Shown here piece by piece: positions 47,454 to 58,837 of a stretch of DNA of 64,000 nucleotides. The translations under genes were made by a program, and so were the position numbers. Source of the DNA: Amaurobius ferox (taxonomy: Eukaryota; Arthropoda; Arachnida; Araneae; Amaurobiidae); the NCBI GenBank assembly GCA_951213105.1, contig OX578146.1, positions 57,047,069-57,111,068 of the forward strand, written 5' to 3'. The notes under the pieces were generated by a model that ran no database searches, had not been told where the DNA came from, and saw only the letters and a program-made list of their open reading frames with translations. Position 1 is the stretch's first letter. Each line of letters starts with the position of its first letter.

Positions 47454-47975
47454 CAGTATGTTGGGTTCAAATTACTACAATTATAGTGTGTTACACTTCA
47501 GTTTAAAGGGATTGAAAAATATTTCGATTGACACCATACTTGGAAATGTACCCCCTCCCCGGGAGTAACATTCCACAGAAGGAGCTAATGGCGTCACGAA
47601 CATAAACTTTATATTGCTGCTAATTTTTACAATAATGACTGAAATTATAAAGCCTCGTGATTATTGAGATATAAATAAACTCTTATATGCATGATTTATG
47701 TGCAATTTTGTCCTATGCTGCAATGTTAAAAAAATATAAAACTCCGAATAAACTTTGAAGTTTTCGCTCGAATTTCGAAAACTTCTATCTAGTTCTACAT
47801 TTTTTATAACAAAACCAGCTTTGCAGTTTCTTGAAAATCCATTAATATTTGTTACCGCTATAGTGTATACAAGAAATTGACCAAAACATGTATTTTAATC
47901 AAACCCTCGAATTCGAAAATTTTCGTAAAAACAATACCTTCTCTATAGTATATAAAATAGTATGAGAATGTAATA

Positions 47976-49915
47976 ACGTATTTACAGTACTTAATTATAA
48001 TTTTAAGAGAACTTCACTGAAAGTATATTTGTCAGTGCCAAACCACGAAAACACTTATATCATTCACTTTCTTTGTTTTGAAAACTTTTTGCACAAATAT
48101 CATAAAGAAATACATCTTATTTATCTTTGACATGTTCTGTAATAATAGGACTATACCTAATTTTATAAATTGATTTCATATTAGTGCCTTACTCCTCTGC
48201 ATGATGTTTAAGAAAATATAGTGATTTTTAATGTGGTCATTATTATTAATTCTAACATCTACTAAATAATTGTTTTATGTGTTTGTATCTTACGCTCTGA
48301 AACACCAATGTTTTTTATAAATATAAATATAACAGATATAAATATTTTTGATTCATAAAAATATAAACATTAATTTCTTCGAAGTCGCTGGAATGCTATT
48401 TGCAATACTAATACTCTTAAAAATTTGTTCCAAATATCTGTTCAAAGTTATTGAAAACGTCCTTATGTTGAAAATTGTCTAAAGTGAGTCAAATATCTGT
48501 GAATGGTCGTCAATGCTTGAATAAAGCTGAAAAGAAGGAACGTGTTTGCAGAGGTAGAAAGGGGAAATTTACGCTGCATTACATGAGTAAAAGTTCATAT
48601 TAAAGTGAAAGTCCCAAGCATGATATAAAGCGATATTATAGAAAAGTGGATAAACTTTTGAATGCGAACTTTGGTATTTTAGAAACGTGGCAGTTATTCG
48701 CCTCGCTAACTCATAATTCCCAAATCTGTAGCTGGCAAGTGTATGTTATACTTTACCTGGCGAAATCCGATTTTTATAGGTATGTATCTCAACCCCGAGG
48801 ATAGCAATATGCTAGATAATTTTGATGTAATATTACCACAAAGCTAGAAACACAATTAACTGAAATGAGGCTCATCTCGACTTTCTCATAAAATAATTTA
48901 CTTTTACTAGCTTTTTTTTTCAATCTTACAAGAAACATTTTGAAAAATTGGTGTAATGGATTCAAATATTACAAAATTACAGATAGAATTACAGATAAAT
49001 AATTACAAATGATTATAGACAATTATAGATAATGATTATAATTATTATATAATTCTCAGCCGATCCGGTGGTCGAGCGGTCAGGGGCATGCGCTTCCATC
49101 TGATCGCTGGATTGCCGGGTTGCGGGTTCGAATCCCGGCAGCGGGCATGCATGTTGTCATGTCGAGGCCAAGTCAGACTTCCGCCCTTCGGGGAGCCTCT
49201 ATAAAAACAAAGCTGCAAATCTTCTCCCCTTCGCCATGGGATACCTTGAGGGGGGTCTTGTGGACGTGGTGCGCAGGTGCCCCTTCACCGCGGGGGAATT
49301 AGTAACGAACGAACAATATAATTCAACTTCATTTTAAAGAACTTGAAAATTTGTTTCGATAGATACCGTACTTGAGAATATACCCCAGGTGTTAGGGTCA
49401 ATTTGCCCTATTGACGTCTCAAGGGTTAATGACTTTTAAAGGAATAATGGTGTCAGGGACAAAAAAATTATATTGCGGCTATTTTTCACAACAATGGTTG
49501 AAACAATTAAATCCCGTGATCCATAAATAAACTATTTTATGTATGATTATGTCAAATATTGCACTATGCTGTCATATAAAAAAATAATCGAATACAAATC
49601 GACGTTTTCACCAGAATTTAAAAACATTCTATCTAGTTCTACATTTTTAATAAAAAATCGGTTATAAAATTTCGTTAAAATCCATAAATTTTTGTGGCCG
49701 CTATTGTGTATATACATAAGACATTGACCACAGACATATAGAGCGACAGACAGCCTAACACCAATCCAAAAATATACAAAATGTGTTCAGGAGGTGGTCA
49801 TAAATCATATATTGGTATCAAAATCTCGAATTCGAAAATTTTCGGGAAAATATTACTTTCTCTATGCTATATTACATTGTATAAGAAAGTAAAATTCTCA
49901 TGTGGGCAATCGCAT
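47976..49915 (+). repeat. Family F repeat, copy F2
   Basis: Follows F1 head to tail: GTACTTAATTATAATTTTAA at 47989 matches the F1 start at 43733. It contains a tRNA-SINE at 49056-49315 and ends with the CTATGCTATATTACATTGTA hairpin block and CATGTGGGCAATCGC. Confidence 0.8.
49056..49315 (+). repeat. tRNA-headed SINE with 9-bp target duplication
   Basis: ATATAATTC at 49047-49055 and 49316-49324. Head CCGATCCGGTGGTCGAGCGG with box B GCGGGTTCGAATCCCGGC. Same family as 29420-29670. It is absent at the paralogous place in F1, F3 and F4. Confidence 0.93.
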
Positions 49916-49920
49916 ATTTA

Positions 49921-51460
49921 TACCCTGGCTTCCAAAAATTAGGCACAGGAGGTAATATCAACAAAAATGGAAAAGAAAAGCTTTGATTAACTCAAAATTG
50001 TACATGAAGGTAGCAAATGCGTTTATTCATTAAAGAAAACAAGAATTATGTACAAAGGTGGAAAAAATATTTACTTTTCGTAAGTTATATTATGACGTCA
50101 CATTTGGGTCATTAACAAAAGGTTGTTTAAAGGCAAACAAACCTAACAAAACTTGCATTAATATGGTATGTGAATACCCAGGACCTTCACACAAACATTA
50201 TAACAATTTTCCATGCTTTCAATGAGGTGATCAGCCATCGCAGATACGAGCAGTGGCCATTTTTCAAATATGGCAGTTTCCAACTCTCTGAGACTGGCTG
50301 GAAGAGGTAAACGTGCAGCGACAGCACGCCAGAGAGCATCCCAAAGGTTTTCAATAGGATTGAGGTCGGGGAATACGTTGGTCACTCCATACGAGAAATG
50401 CTCTCACTTTCCAGGTATTCGTCAACAATGTTAGCTCGATGGGGACGGGCATTATCGTCCATAAAGAGGAAATCAGGACAAAACTGCTGCAGCGTAGAGT
50501 CTCGCAATGGAGTCTAGGACTTCATCTCGATACCGCGAAGCCGTCATAGAACAGCCTTTAAAGTTGTGCAGATCTGTTCGATATGCCATTGAAATTCCAG
50601 CCCACACCATGACGCTGCCACATCTTTATGCGTGATGGTCGATGATGTTCTTGGTCTGATTGCGGGTGCTTCATTCTCTCCAGACCCTTACACATTTATC
50701 ATCTGATTCCAATGAAATCTGGACTCATCCGTGAACAGGACGTTGCAAGAATCTGAGGCAGTTCAATTGACATGTTGACGACACCACTTTAATCTTGTCC
50801 CTCTAGCTTGGACGGTTAGTGGAACACAAAAGCGTGGTACTCGGGCGTACAGTCCCTTCACATGGAGCATTCGGTGCACAGTACTGACAAATATTGTCTT
50901 ACTAAGTGCCGCTGCAACCATGGATGTAACAGTTGTGGAAGTCACTCGTCAATTCCGCTGGGCTACTATAGCAATATACCGATCATCAGAGAGGGAGGTA
51001 ACCCTTGGACGACTGGGAACAGGTCTCCGGACAACTGATTGGCTTGTTTGAAATCGTTTCCATAATCGAGAAATTACCGAATTGTCAACGCCAAAGAAAA
51101 TAGCGACTGCTTTCGTTGACTGTCCTACTTTAATGCGTCCGACAGCACGCCAGCGCTCACTATCTGTCATTCGTCTTCTTTCAGCCATAGAAACACTAAC
51201 ATTATCAAAAATAATCCTACAAAAATTATAAACACTTCGCATCAGAATTTAAATGCACCTTCTCAAACTTTTCAGAATGTTGGCGTCTTCAACGACTGCC
51301 TAATTAGCATACATCCGGACGGTCAATCGTGATTGGCTGTAACATACGATATTTGCATACTGCCATCTACATCCGCAGCGATTTTCAGCCACTCAAATTC
51401 AAATACGCTTTAGAAAAATGAAATTTTGAATTGCGTGCTTAACTTTTGGAAGTAAGTGTA
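49921..51460 (-). mobile_element. Tc1-like transposon, 1.5 kb
   Basis: Left end TACCCTGGCTTCCAAAAATT and right end, read backwards, TACACTTACTTCCAAAAGTT are terminal inverted repeats that include the TA target. The element carries one decayed transposase on the minus strand and lies between repeats F2 and F3. Confidence 0.9.
50158..51242 (-). pseudogene. Tc1-like transposase (DD34E), broken
   Basis: Three open stretches in order. 51242-50949: paired HTH domain with ERRRMTDSERWRAVGRI, STKAVAIFFGVDNSVISRLW and an RPRVTS linker. 50945-50763: second HTH region with STVHRMLHVKGLYARVPR and LKWCRQHV. The catalytic core follows in other frames: FTDESRF near 50740, then MDDNARPHRANIVDEYL near 50460-50410, and PDLNPIENLWDALW at the start of 50385-50158 with the final Glu. 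About 34 residues separate the second Asp from that Glu. An in-frame TGA and at least two indels inactivate it. It lacks any sign of a different domain. Confidence 0.9.
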
Positions 51461-51828
51461 TAATAGACATAAATATTTTTGAAATATATAAATATATACA
51501 TTCATTTCTACGCAGTCGCTGCAACGCTATCCTCAATACTGTTGCTCGACAAATCTGTTCCAAATGTATTTTCAAAGTTATCGTCGATGCGACAAGACTG
51601 TGCTCGAAAGCGTCCTTATGTTGATAACTGTCTGCAGGGAGTTGATCATGCGTAAGAGGGCGCCAATGCTTGAATAAAACTGAAAAGGAGGAGGGTGTTT
51701 GCAAAGATAGAAAGGGAAAATTCGCGCTGCATGACATGACGGAAAGTGCATATTAAGTGAAAGTCCCGAGAATTAAATAAATAAAATATAGAAAAGTGGA
51801 TAAAGTTAAGAATTTGAACTTTAAAAGG

Positions 51829-51840
51829 GGGGGGGGGGGC
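51829..51840 (+). repeat. Poly-G run
   Basis: A run of about a dozen G inside F3; the other F copies read GGNAATTTAGG or similar at this point, so the tract is private to F3. Confidence 0.85.
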
Positions 51841-51982
51841 GGTTAGGGACGTGGCTGTGGTCCGCCTCGCTAAGTGGTCATTCCTCAATCTGTAGATGGC
51901 ATATATATGTATAATATTTGACATGACAAAAATCGATGGGTCTGTGTCTCAGCCACGAGGATAGCAATACACTTGATATTTT

Positions 51983-52892
51983 TACTTTCCTTATATACAT
52001 AATGTATAAGGAAAGTACTGCGACCGGGCCGAAAATTCGAATTCGAGTTTTCGACGGGAGAGCATGCTTCAAGCATCACTGATCACGAATCAAACATTTG
52101 AGGTGTTGTCTCTGTGTGTGTGTGTGTGTATCAGTGAGTCCGTGGACACAATATCTCAGGAACGAATGGAGCGATTCGAATAAAATTTGGTACAAAAATC
52201 ACAATCCGTGAATACTGGAAGCCTATTGTTTTTAAAAGCAATCGAATGTTCAGAACTCCCCTAAATTTTCGAGTGAAATTTTGAAAAAATCATCAAAAAA
52301 CCAAGACCTTTAATAAAGTTACGCAAATAGGCATTTCTTATGAAAATTTTCCTTAGTAAACGATTGACATAAACTTTTGAACGCTAGCATGAACCGTTCT
52401 AGAGATAATGCACATTTTTCAAATACATTTAAAAAAAATCCCATAAATTAAATAAAATATATTAACTGTTGAGAAACATGTTCACTTTGCATATGTAATA
52501 TACGATAAATTGGGTGACATCATTCTCGTGGATCTAGCTCGTTCCATTCATAAAAAAAATACTTTGAGTAATACATTTGTATTTGAACGCCAATAGTAAT
52601 TTATCTGCTATATAAATAACTTATTTCTCCGTCCATAACACATGGCGAAATTTTGGCGACGAATTTGGTGGAATGTCGCCAACTTGGCGACTTTTTTAAA
52701 TGTTACCAAATTAACGAAAATCTCGCCAAATGGATAAAAATGACGATAAATCGATGAAAATGACTAATTAACGAAAATTCAACATCTTGGAAAGAAAATA
52801 AGTATCTACTATAAGAATAACCTAATTCTTTGCTGTAAAAGTAGTAAACTCATTGCATCATATAAAGAAAGTCATGTGCTGCCCACGATTTT
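51983..52892 (+). repeat. Helentron-like repeat family B, copy B1
   Basis: Inserted in F3: F1, F2 and F4 read on from CTTGATATTTTT to TGTAAT without it. The 5' end folds perfectly (ACTTTCCTTATA / TATAAGGAAAGT). Inside: GAATTCGAGTTTTCGACGGG, a TGTGTG run and AATATCTCAGGAACGAATGG. It ends CATGTGCTGCCCACGATTTT. It looks like a relative of family A with the same end architecture. Confidence 0.78.
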
Positions 52893-53050
52893 TTATGTAA
52901 TTGTACCACAAAGTTAGAAGAAACAAAACAAAATTAACTGCAGTCTGGCTCAACTCGACTTCCTCATACCAGAATCTATTTCAGTATTTTGTTTTCAAAT
53001 TTTACAGGAATAATTTGAAATATCGGAATTAAGGGTCCAAATGATTACAG

Positions 53051-53117
53051 TGTTGAAAACCCAGGCCGTCCGACTCATCCAGTGGACATGAGCAACCAAT
53101 TGGACGGCCGGGAAAAT
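53051..53117 (-). repeat. Isolated hairpin element in F3
   Basis: About 67 bases starting TGTTGAAAACCCAGGCCGTC and ending GGACGGCCGGGAAAA. It is absent at the matching place in F1, F2 and F4. GGCCGTCCGA (53064-53073) pairs with TTGGACGGCC (53100-53109). It is the same kind of unit as the 58-bp elements in the solo LTR but lies in an unrelated repeat, 75 bases from a full 5S-SINE. Confidence 0.75.
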
Positions 53118-53143
53118 TGTGTTACCCTTCACTTTAAAGGGTG

Positions 53144-53528
53144 TTGTTGTTGTTGAGACCCAGACCGTCCGACCTACCAGAAAGGTGTAAGGTAACTGTA
53201 TGGACGGCCGGGAAGTGCCACCCAATTTAGACCGGAACCCAGTGGGGGAGGCATCCACAGGGACCGTACCCTCCTTCCCCTACCACCAACCTCTCGGAAG
53301 GACTTACGGACCCACATGTTTAACGTGATCGTACTCCGCATGAACACGGCGGCATTTGTGGTAGCGTGCAAATCTAGCGCGCAAACCACGGGGATACCGC
53401 ACCCGAGATGGCCAACAGCACGCGGTGTTCCGAGGTGGTCACCCACCAAGTACTATCCGCGCCCGATGCTGCTTGACTTCGGTGATCTAACGAGAACCGG
53501 TGTTTTCAGCACGGTACGACCGTTGGCC
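53144..53528 (-). repeat. 5S-headed SINE with 15-bp target duplication
   Basis: TCACTTTAAAGGGTG at 53129-53143 and 53529-53543. On the minus strand: 5S-like head ending GTTGGCC-type text, shared body and 3' hairpin (GACCGTCC at 53163 pairs with GGACGGCC at 53202), then TTGTTG tail. Close in sequence to the copy in the minisatellite. Confidence 0.96.
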
Positions 53529-54111
53529 TCACTTTAAAGGGTGTGAAAATTTTTTTGATTGGTACTATATTTGAGAATGTACCCCCCGAGGTGTCTAATG
53601 ACGTCACAAATAAAACTATTATATTGCGGATATTTTTCACACAATGAGTGAAACGAATGAAGTATAGTGGTGAAGTCTCGAGTTAAGACTCGGGTGGTGA
53701 AGACCCATGAAGCCATAAATCACCCTTTTATGTATGATTATATCACATTTTGTCCTATGCTGCTATGTTAAAAAAATATAAAATTTAGAATAAAATTCCA
53801 AGTTTTCATTCGAATTTCAAAAGATTCTGTCCAGTTCTAGTTTTTTTTATTATAAATTCGGATATAAAGTTTCGTGAAAATCCAATATTATTTGTAACTG
53901 CTATCGTATGCACAACAAATTGACCGCAGAGATACAGATATACAGACAGAAAGCATCCCGCCCAAAATAGTCGAAACGTGTTTAGGACGTCACAAATAAA
54001 ACAATTATTGGCATCAAAGGTCTTAAAACAAATATTGGCATCAAAATCTCGAATTCTAAAATTTTCTTGTAAACAATACTTTCTTTGTATTATTGTACAT
54101 ACAATAAGAAA

Positions 54112-54880
54112 ATAAAAATCTGATGTGGGCAGCACATGACATTCTCTGCAGACTTATATTCACGTTCTCTTTATTTTAATTAAATTTAATTCACTTTTAA
54201 TTAAATTTTCGTTCTCATATGATAACTGGACTTATTTTCAAAGGTGGCAAAGAGAAAATGCGAAAAAACTACATTATCTCGAGAACGGTTAGTTCAAGTG
54301 TAATGGGATTGATCTTATTCTTTCCTTTGTTAAAAATTACGTATTAAACAAGCATTTAATGGATATATTTGAGCATACGTAGTTTTTATTTTAGATTTTT
54401 GCGATTTTTGCGGGCCATTTTGCAAAAAAAGGCAGGTTATTTCGAATCATACCAAAATCTAATCAGCACCAGGGTGTCCCACAAGTAACTTATCTACCGA
54501 ATTTTGTAAAATTCAGTCCATTAGTATTTCAGCTAGAGTGGATACAAGCTTCTGCGGGTCATTTCGCAAAAAAAGGCTGGTTCTTTTATCCCGTATCATA
54601 CCTAAAACTAATCAGCACCAGATTCTCTCAAAAGTGACTTACCTACCAAATTTTATGAAATTCGATTCAATAGTTTTTTAGCTAGAGTGGATATAAAATC
54701 TGCACAGACAGACAGACACACAGACAGACACACAGACACACATACAGACGTCAAGCTAAAAATAGTTTTTCGTATTCTAGGGGTCTCGAAACGTGTAGAT
54801 CCGTCGAAAACTCGAGTTGCGATTTTGAGCATGATTCCAATACTTTCCCTATATATTGCCATATATTGCAGTTAAAGTAA
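54112..54880 (-). repeat. Helentron-like repeat family A, copy A7
   Basis: Complete opposite-strand copy that directly abuts the F3 end: AAAATCTGATGTGGGCAGCA then CATGACATTCTCTGCAGAC; the other end is TATTGCCATATATTGCAG. Contains the CAGACAGACACACAGACAG run. ORFs on both strands (54653, 54687) are frames of this repeat. Confidence 0.82.
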
Positions 54881-54944
54881 AAATTTGAATTGGTGTGGTA
54901 ACATTCGAGGAAAAGACATATAAAAGTGCTTTTTTCTCTCTATA

Positions 54945-56275
54945 TATGCGTAGTACATTATATAGGGAAACTATTGTAATGAAGGTGAAAATATTTTTTC
55001 TAGTTTTTGACTGAAGAACAAGTTTCAAGCATCCCTGAACTCGAGTCGAACATTTTCGAGGCTATGTCTGTGTGTATGTGTCTTTGCCTGTGAGTCTGTA
55101 GATGCGATGTCTCACAAACGAATAAAGCGTTTCAAACGTAATTTTGTACAGATATTACAATCACTGAATACAGGAATCTTATTCGTTTAAAACGCAATCA
55201 AGTGCTTGGAAGATCTCTAAAATTTCGTAGGAAATTTTGAAAAAATAATTATAAATAAGAATCTTCACAAATAAATGGTCAGTTTTGATATTATTTTTTT
55301 ATTAGAAAACGAATGATACAAACTTTGGAACGCTAGAATAAACTTTTTTCGAACTATTGCATGTTTCCTTTTTGAAATAAATATTTCAAAAAATTACATA
55401 AAACTAAAAAATATTAACTACCGTGAAACATGTTCATTTTCATATGTAATATTATGCAGAAAAAACTTTTAACATTATTCTTATGAATCTAGTTCGTTCC
55501 ATTCAAAAGAGAAGTTACTTTGAATAATGGTTTTGTATTTTGACGCCCAACAATTCGCCAATAGCCATTTAGATATACCTTTCTCTCCTTTTGTCTGTTA
55601 TGCTTGGTGATAAATTTATCGAACTTGGCTACTAATTTGGCGGAATATCACTAATGGTATATCGCCCCAGATTGACAGAAATATCGTAAAAATTGAAAAA
55701 ATAAAGCTAAATTAACGATAATAACCCCAAAATAATGCATTTATTATAAAAATATTTTAATACTTGGAATGTAATGGTCTATTTGAACTATATGTTTCTT
55801 GCGGATGATATCAATATTAATGATTGTCAATTTAGAATTACTCGAAGTACAAGTCAATTGGGCACTTCGAAATAATTTTACATGTCGCCAATTTGGCAAT
55901 ATGTCGCCATTTTTGGCAATATTGAAGAAAATTTTGTCGATATTGCAGAAATGACAAGAAGTTAACAAAATGGCGACAGATTGATGAATTAATTATTAAA
56001 ATATTTTAATATGCGGATTGCATTCTTTATTGAGGATGCAATCAATGTTTATAATTGTCTATCTAGAGTTGCGCGAAATATAAATTTATTGGGCACTTCG
56101 AAATGATTTTACATTTTGTCATCCTAAAAAGCGCCAAAAGTACAATTCAATATTTAAAACATTGTGCCGTGGTTCTTATTACATATATCATATTTTCACT
56201 GTGAAATGTGTAAATCCATTGCAACAATTAAGGACAGCCATGTGCTGTGTGTACCGGATTTTTTCAATTTTCAGC
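54945..56275 (+). repeat. Helentron-like repeat family B, copy B2
   Basis: Larger, diverged relative of B1: TCAAGCATCCCTGAACTCG, TGTCTGTGTGTATGTG, GATGTCTCACAAACGAATAA, TGGAACGCTAGAATAAAC and the end AGCCATGTGCTGTGTGTACC. The middle (55610-55990) contains tandem-like TCGCCAATTTGGCAATATG phrases in two related ~280-base blocks. Confidence 0.7.
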
Positions 56276-57355
56276 TCGACATTGTTATTCTTCGATTTTG
56301 ACGGGTCTAACCCATTACTACTAAATCCATTTCAATGAATGGTGGATAATTGTGTGTGTTCTAGTAGAAGGTGCATACTTTTATGTTGAATGTAAAAATA
56401 AAATTGATTTAGAATGTAAAAAATTCAAAAGACATGATTTTTGGTACTTTTCTTCAGTGGTGACTGACATAAAGACTAAAATACTCAACATATTTTAATC
56501 ACTGATGGTGGTTTTAGCATATTCTTCTGCCAGGTGCATACTGTTTTTCTAAAATTTGGTATGATTTTGGTTTAGAATTTCAAAAAATTTGAAACAACAA
56601 AAATGGTGCTTAACGATAAAAATAAAATTAACAATGCTTGATATACAATGCGTAACTGTGTTGATAAATATTTCTATAAAAAGTATGTAGTTGTTGGAAG
56701 TAAAAATTTCCCGCCGTTTTTAAATTTAATTTTAATTCACAAAATATTGTTTTAAATGTATTATTTATCGTATGTAATTTTTACTGTTGTAACTTATCAT
56801 ATTTCAGATTAATTTTCCAATGAGTTTAATAGCTATAAATAGATGAAATATTGTGCATTTATGAATTTGTTCGCTTTTGAAGGCCAATAGAAATATCAAA
56901 GATAATAGAAAATATTGGTATTCTCTTTAAAAATGTAAGTGGAAATAAGTAAATTAAAATGTGAAAATGTGTTATGTCCAAATCATTTTACTGCCATGTT
57001 TATCCCAGTCTCTAACGTCAATTATTTTTGAAGTAAAAATACTAACAGCTTTGGCTGTGAAATTTAAATTTTTGTATAATAAATTTTGATGTACAGATGT
57101 TTTCAAATTTAATATGAACATTTCAAAATACTTTGCAATTTATCTGTACTTGATTCGAAAAATAAATATAAAGAAAGGTTAATTCAGCATTTATTGTGTG
57201 TTTAAAGATGCGTTAAGTAACTAAATTTGTTGAAAAACGCAAATAGGACTCATAACAGTAAATTCAACTTACTTCATTTTTTCAAAACTACCTGTCACGA
57301 TATCTTAGTTACGTATAGATACATTACTTATGATACCAATGACTTATTACATTTT
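56276..57355. other. Unassigned AT-rich DNA
   Basis: No ORF of note, no recognised repeat. Confidence 0.5.
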
Positions 57356-57357
57356 TA

Positions 57358-58648
57358 AAACAAGAAAGATCAATCATGCTTAATGTATTGATTATGAAAC
57401 ACTTTTCAACTTCAATGCAATTTTATTTAAACATGTCTAAAATGCAACACATTCCTCGGTTATATTTTAAAACTTATTACAATACTACATTAATTTATTA
57501 TATTTGAAAACTTAATTATTCATCGAAAAAAATGAACTTCATTCAAATAACGGCATTGGAATAAAAATTGCGTGGTTTAAACATCTCTAAAATGTGATAC
57601 ATTCCTCGCTTATAATTTTAGAATTATCATAATACTACGATAATTTATTATATTTGAAAACTCCATCGAAAACAACTGAAATTCATTCAAATGACGTCAT
57701 AGAAAAAATAACACGCCTAGCTCTCTCTATAAAAGCAGCATTTCATTCATAAATAATTTCCCATTCATGTCATTCATCACAATACTATAATAATTTATTT
57801 TATTTAAAAATTAAGACCTTCGAGCTACAAGTAATTAAACTCTATGCGTAAAACTTCATCGAAAAAAATATTCCTTCTCTTTGTAAAATCAATGAATATT
57901 TCAGTCATATAAGCTATGCAGACTCCATGAACTAAATGATTTTGTGTTAAAAAAATACAGCAATTCTAATACAACTCATTTTTGCTGTTTACATTTACAT
58001 AGGTGAAAAATAGGCTTCGTTGTAGAAATAATCAAATTTGGATGAGCATTTAAACTCAAATATATTGTAATTGCGTTGTTTCTGTATGTAGATGTACAGA
58101 AATTAAGCAAAAATAAAGTGGTTTTAGGACTGATACAACACTCTATATGAATTAAAAAGAACTTTAAAAATCACGATTTTGAGATAAGATGGATGCCATA
58201 TATCATTTTGAAGTGGGTCACGTGATCTTTTCATATTATGGTCACGTGATCGCTTCATATAAGAGGTGTTATTATTATTTTAATTTTTACTTAAAAAATT
58301 ACTGAATATATTTCGCTTAATTCTTTTTTATATATTATATGAAACAATTTGAATATTACCTAAAATTTTCGAAGCAATTTGTGAATCTTAAATCCACTTA
58401 ATAACTGTTCGAAAAATTAGGTCCCATAGGGTTCAATATATTTCATTTTTTCAACCCGGGTTCAATCCAAAACTAATTGGGTGATATTATTCATTTATAT
58501 TCCCATAGGTCCTACAGACAGTCTGAACAACATGCTAAAATTTCATTTTGATTAAGTCATTTTTACGGCAGTTATCGTGCTAACGGGCAGACAGACAGAC
58601 AGAATGAATAAAGTCATAAACACTTTTCAACTTTGTTGTAAAGTGTTA
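57358..58648 (-). repeat. Helentron-like repeat family D, copy D3
   Basis: Full-length copy, close to D2 throughout, with both hairpin ends and a short GACA run at about 58589. Starts ACAAGAAAGATCAATCATGC, ends AACTTTGTTGTAAAGTGTTA. Confidence 0.88.
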
Positions 58649-58837
58649 ATAACCATTCAATCATGTCAAACTAACCCGAAAATTATTTACCAATAAATTT
58701 ATTAAAACATATCTTTAATAAGAATAAATTTAAGTTTCTGCAGAAGTAAGTGCTAAATAACTATAACTCTAACATCTGTTAAATAATTGTTTTATGTATT
58801 TGTAGACCCTCGCAAGACCTCAATTTTTTTATGCAAG

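Larger units (their letters stand above)
43725..47975 (+). repeat. Family F repeat, copy F1 (interrupted)
   Basis: F1 is split into 43725-43915, 45330-46155 and 47455-47975 by other repeats. It shares with F2-F4: ACTTAATTATAATTT; AATTTCACTGTAAG; ATAAATATTTTTGAAACATA; CAATGTTTGAATAAAGCTGA; GAGATAGAAAGGGAA; GGCAGTTTTCAGCCTCG; TGGCATGTGTTTACAC; a TACCCC block; and the hairpin end GGAGAAGTATTGT-like TTCTCTATAGTATATAAAAT. No coding region conserved between copies. Confidence 0.75.
51461..54110 (+). repeat. Family F repeat, copy F3 (5'-truncated, interrupted)
   Basis: Begins at the right edge of the Tc1 with AGACATAAATATTTTTGAAA, so the first ~450 bases of F are lacking. It is interrupted by repeat B1 (51983-52892), a hairpin element (53051-53117) and a 5S-SINE (53144-53528). 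It ends with TTTGTATTATTGTACATACA. Confidence 0.82.
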
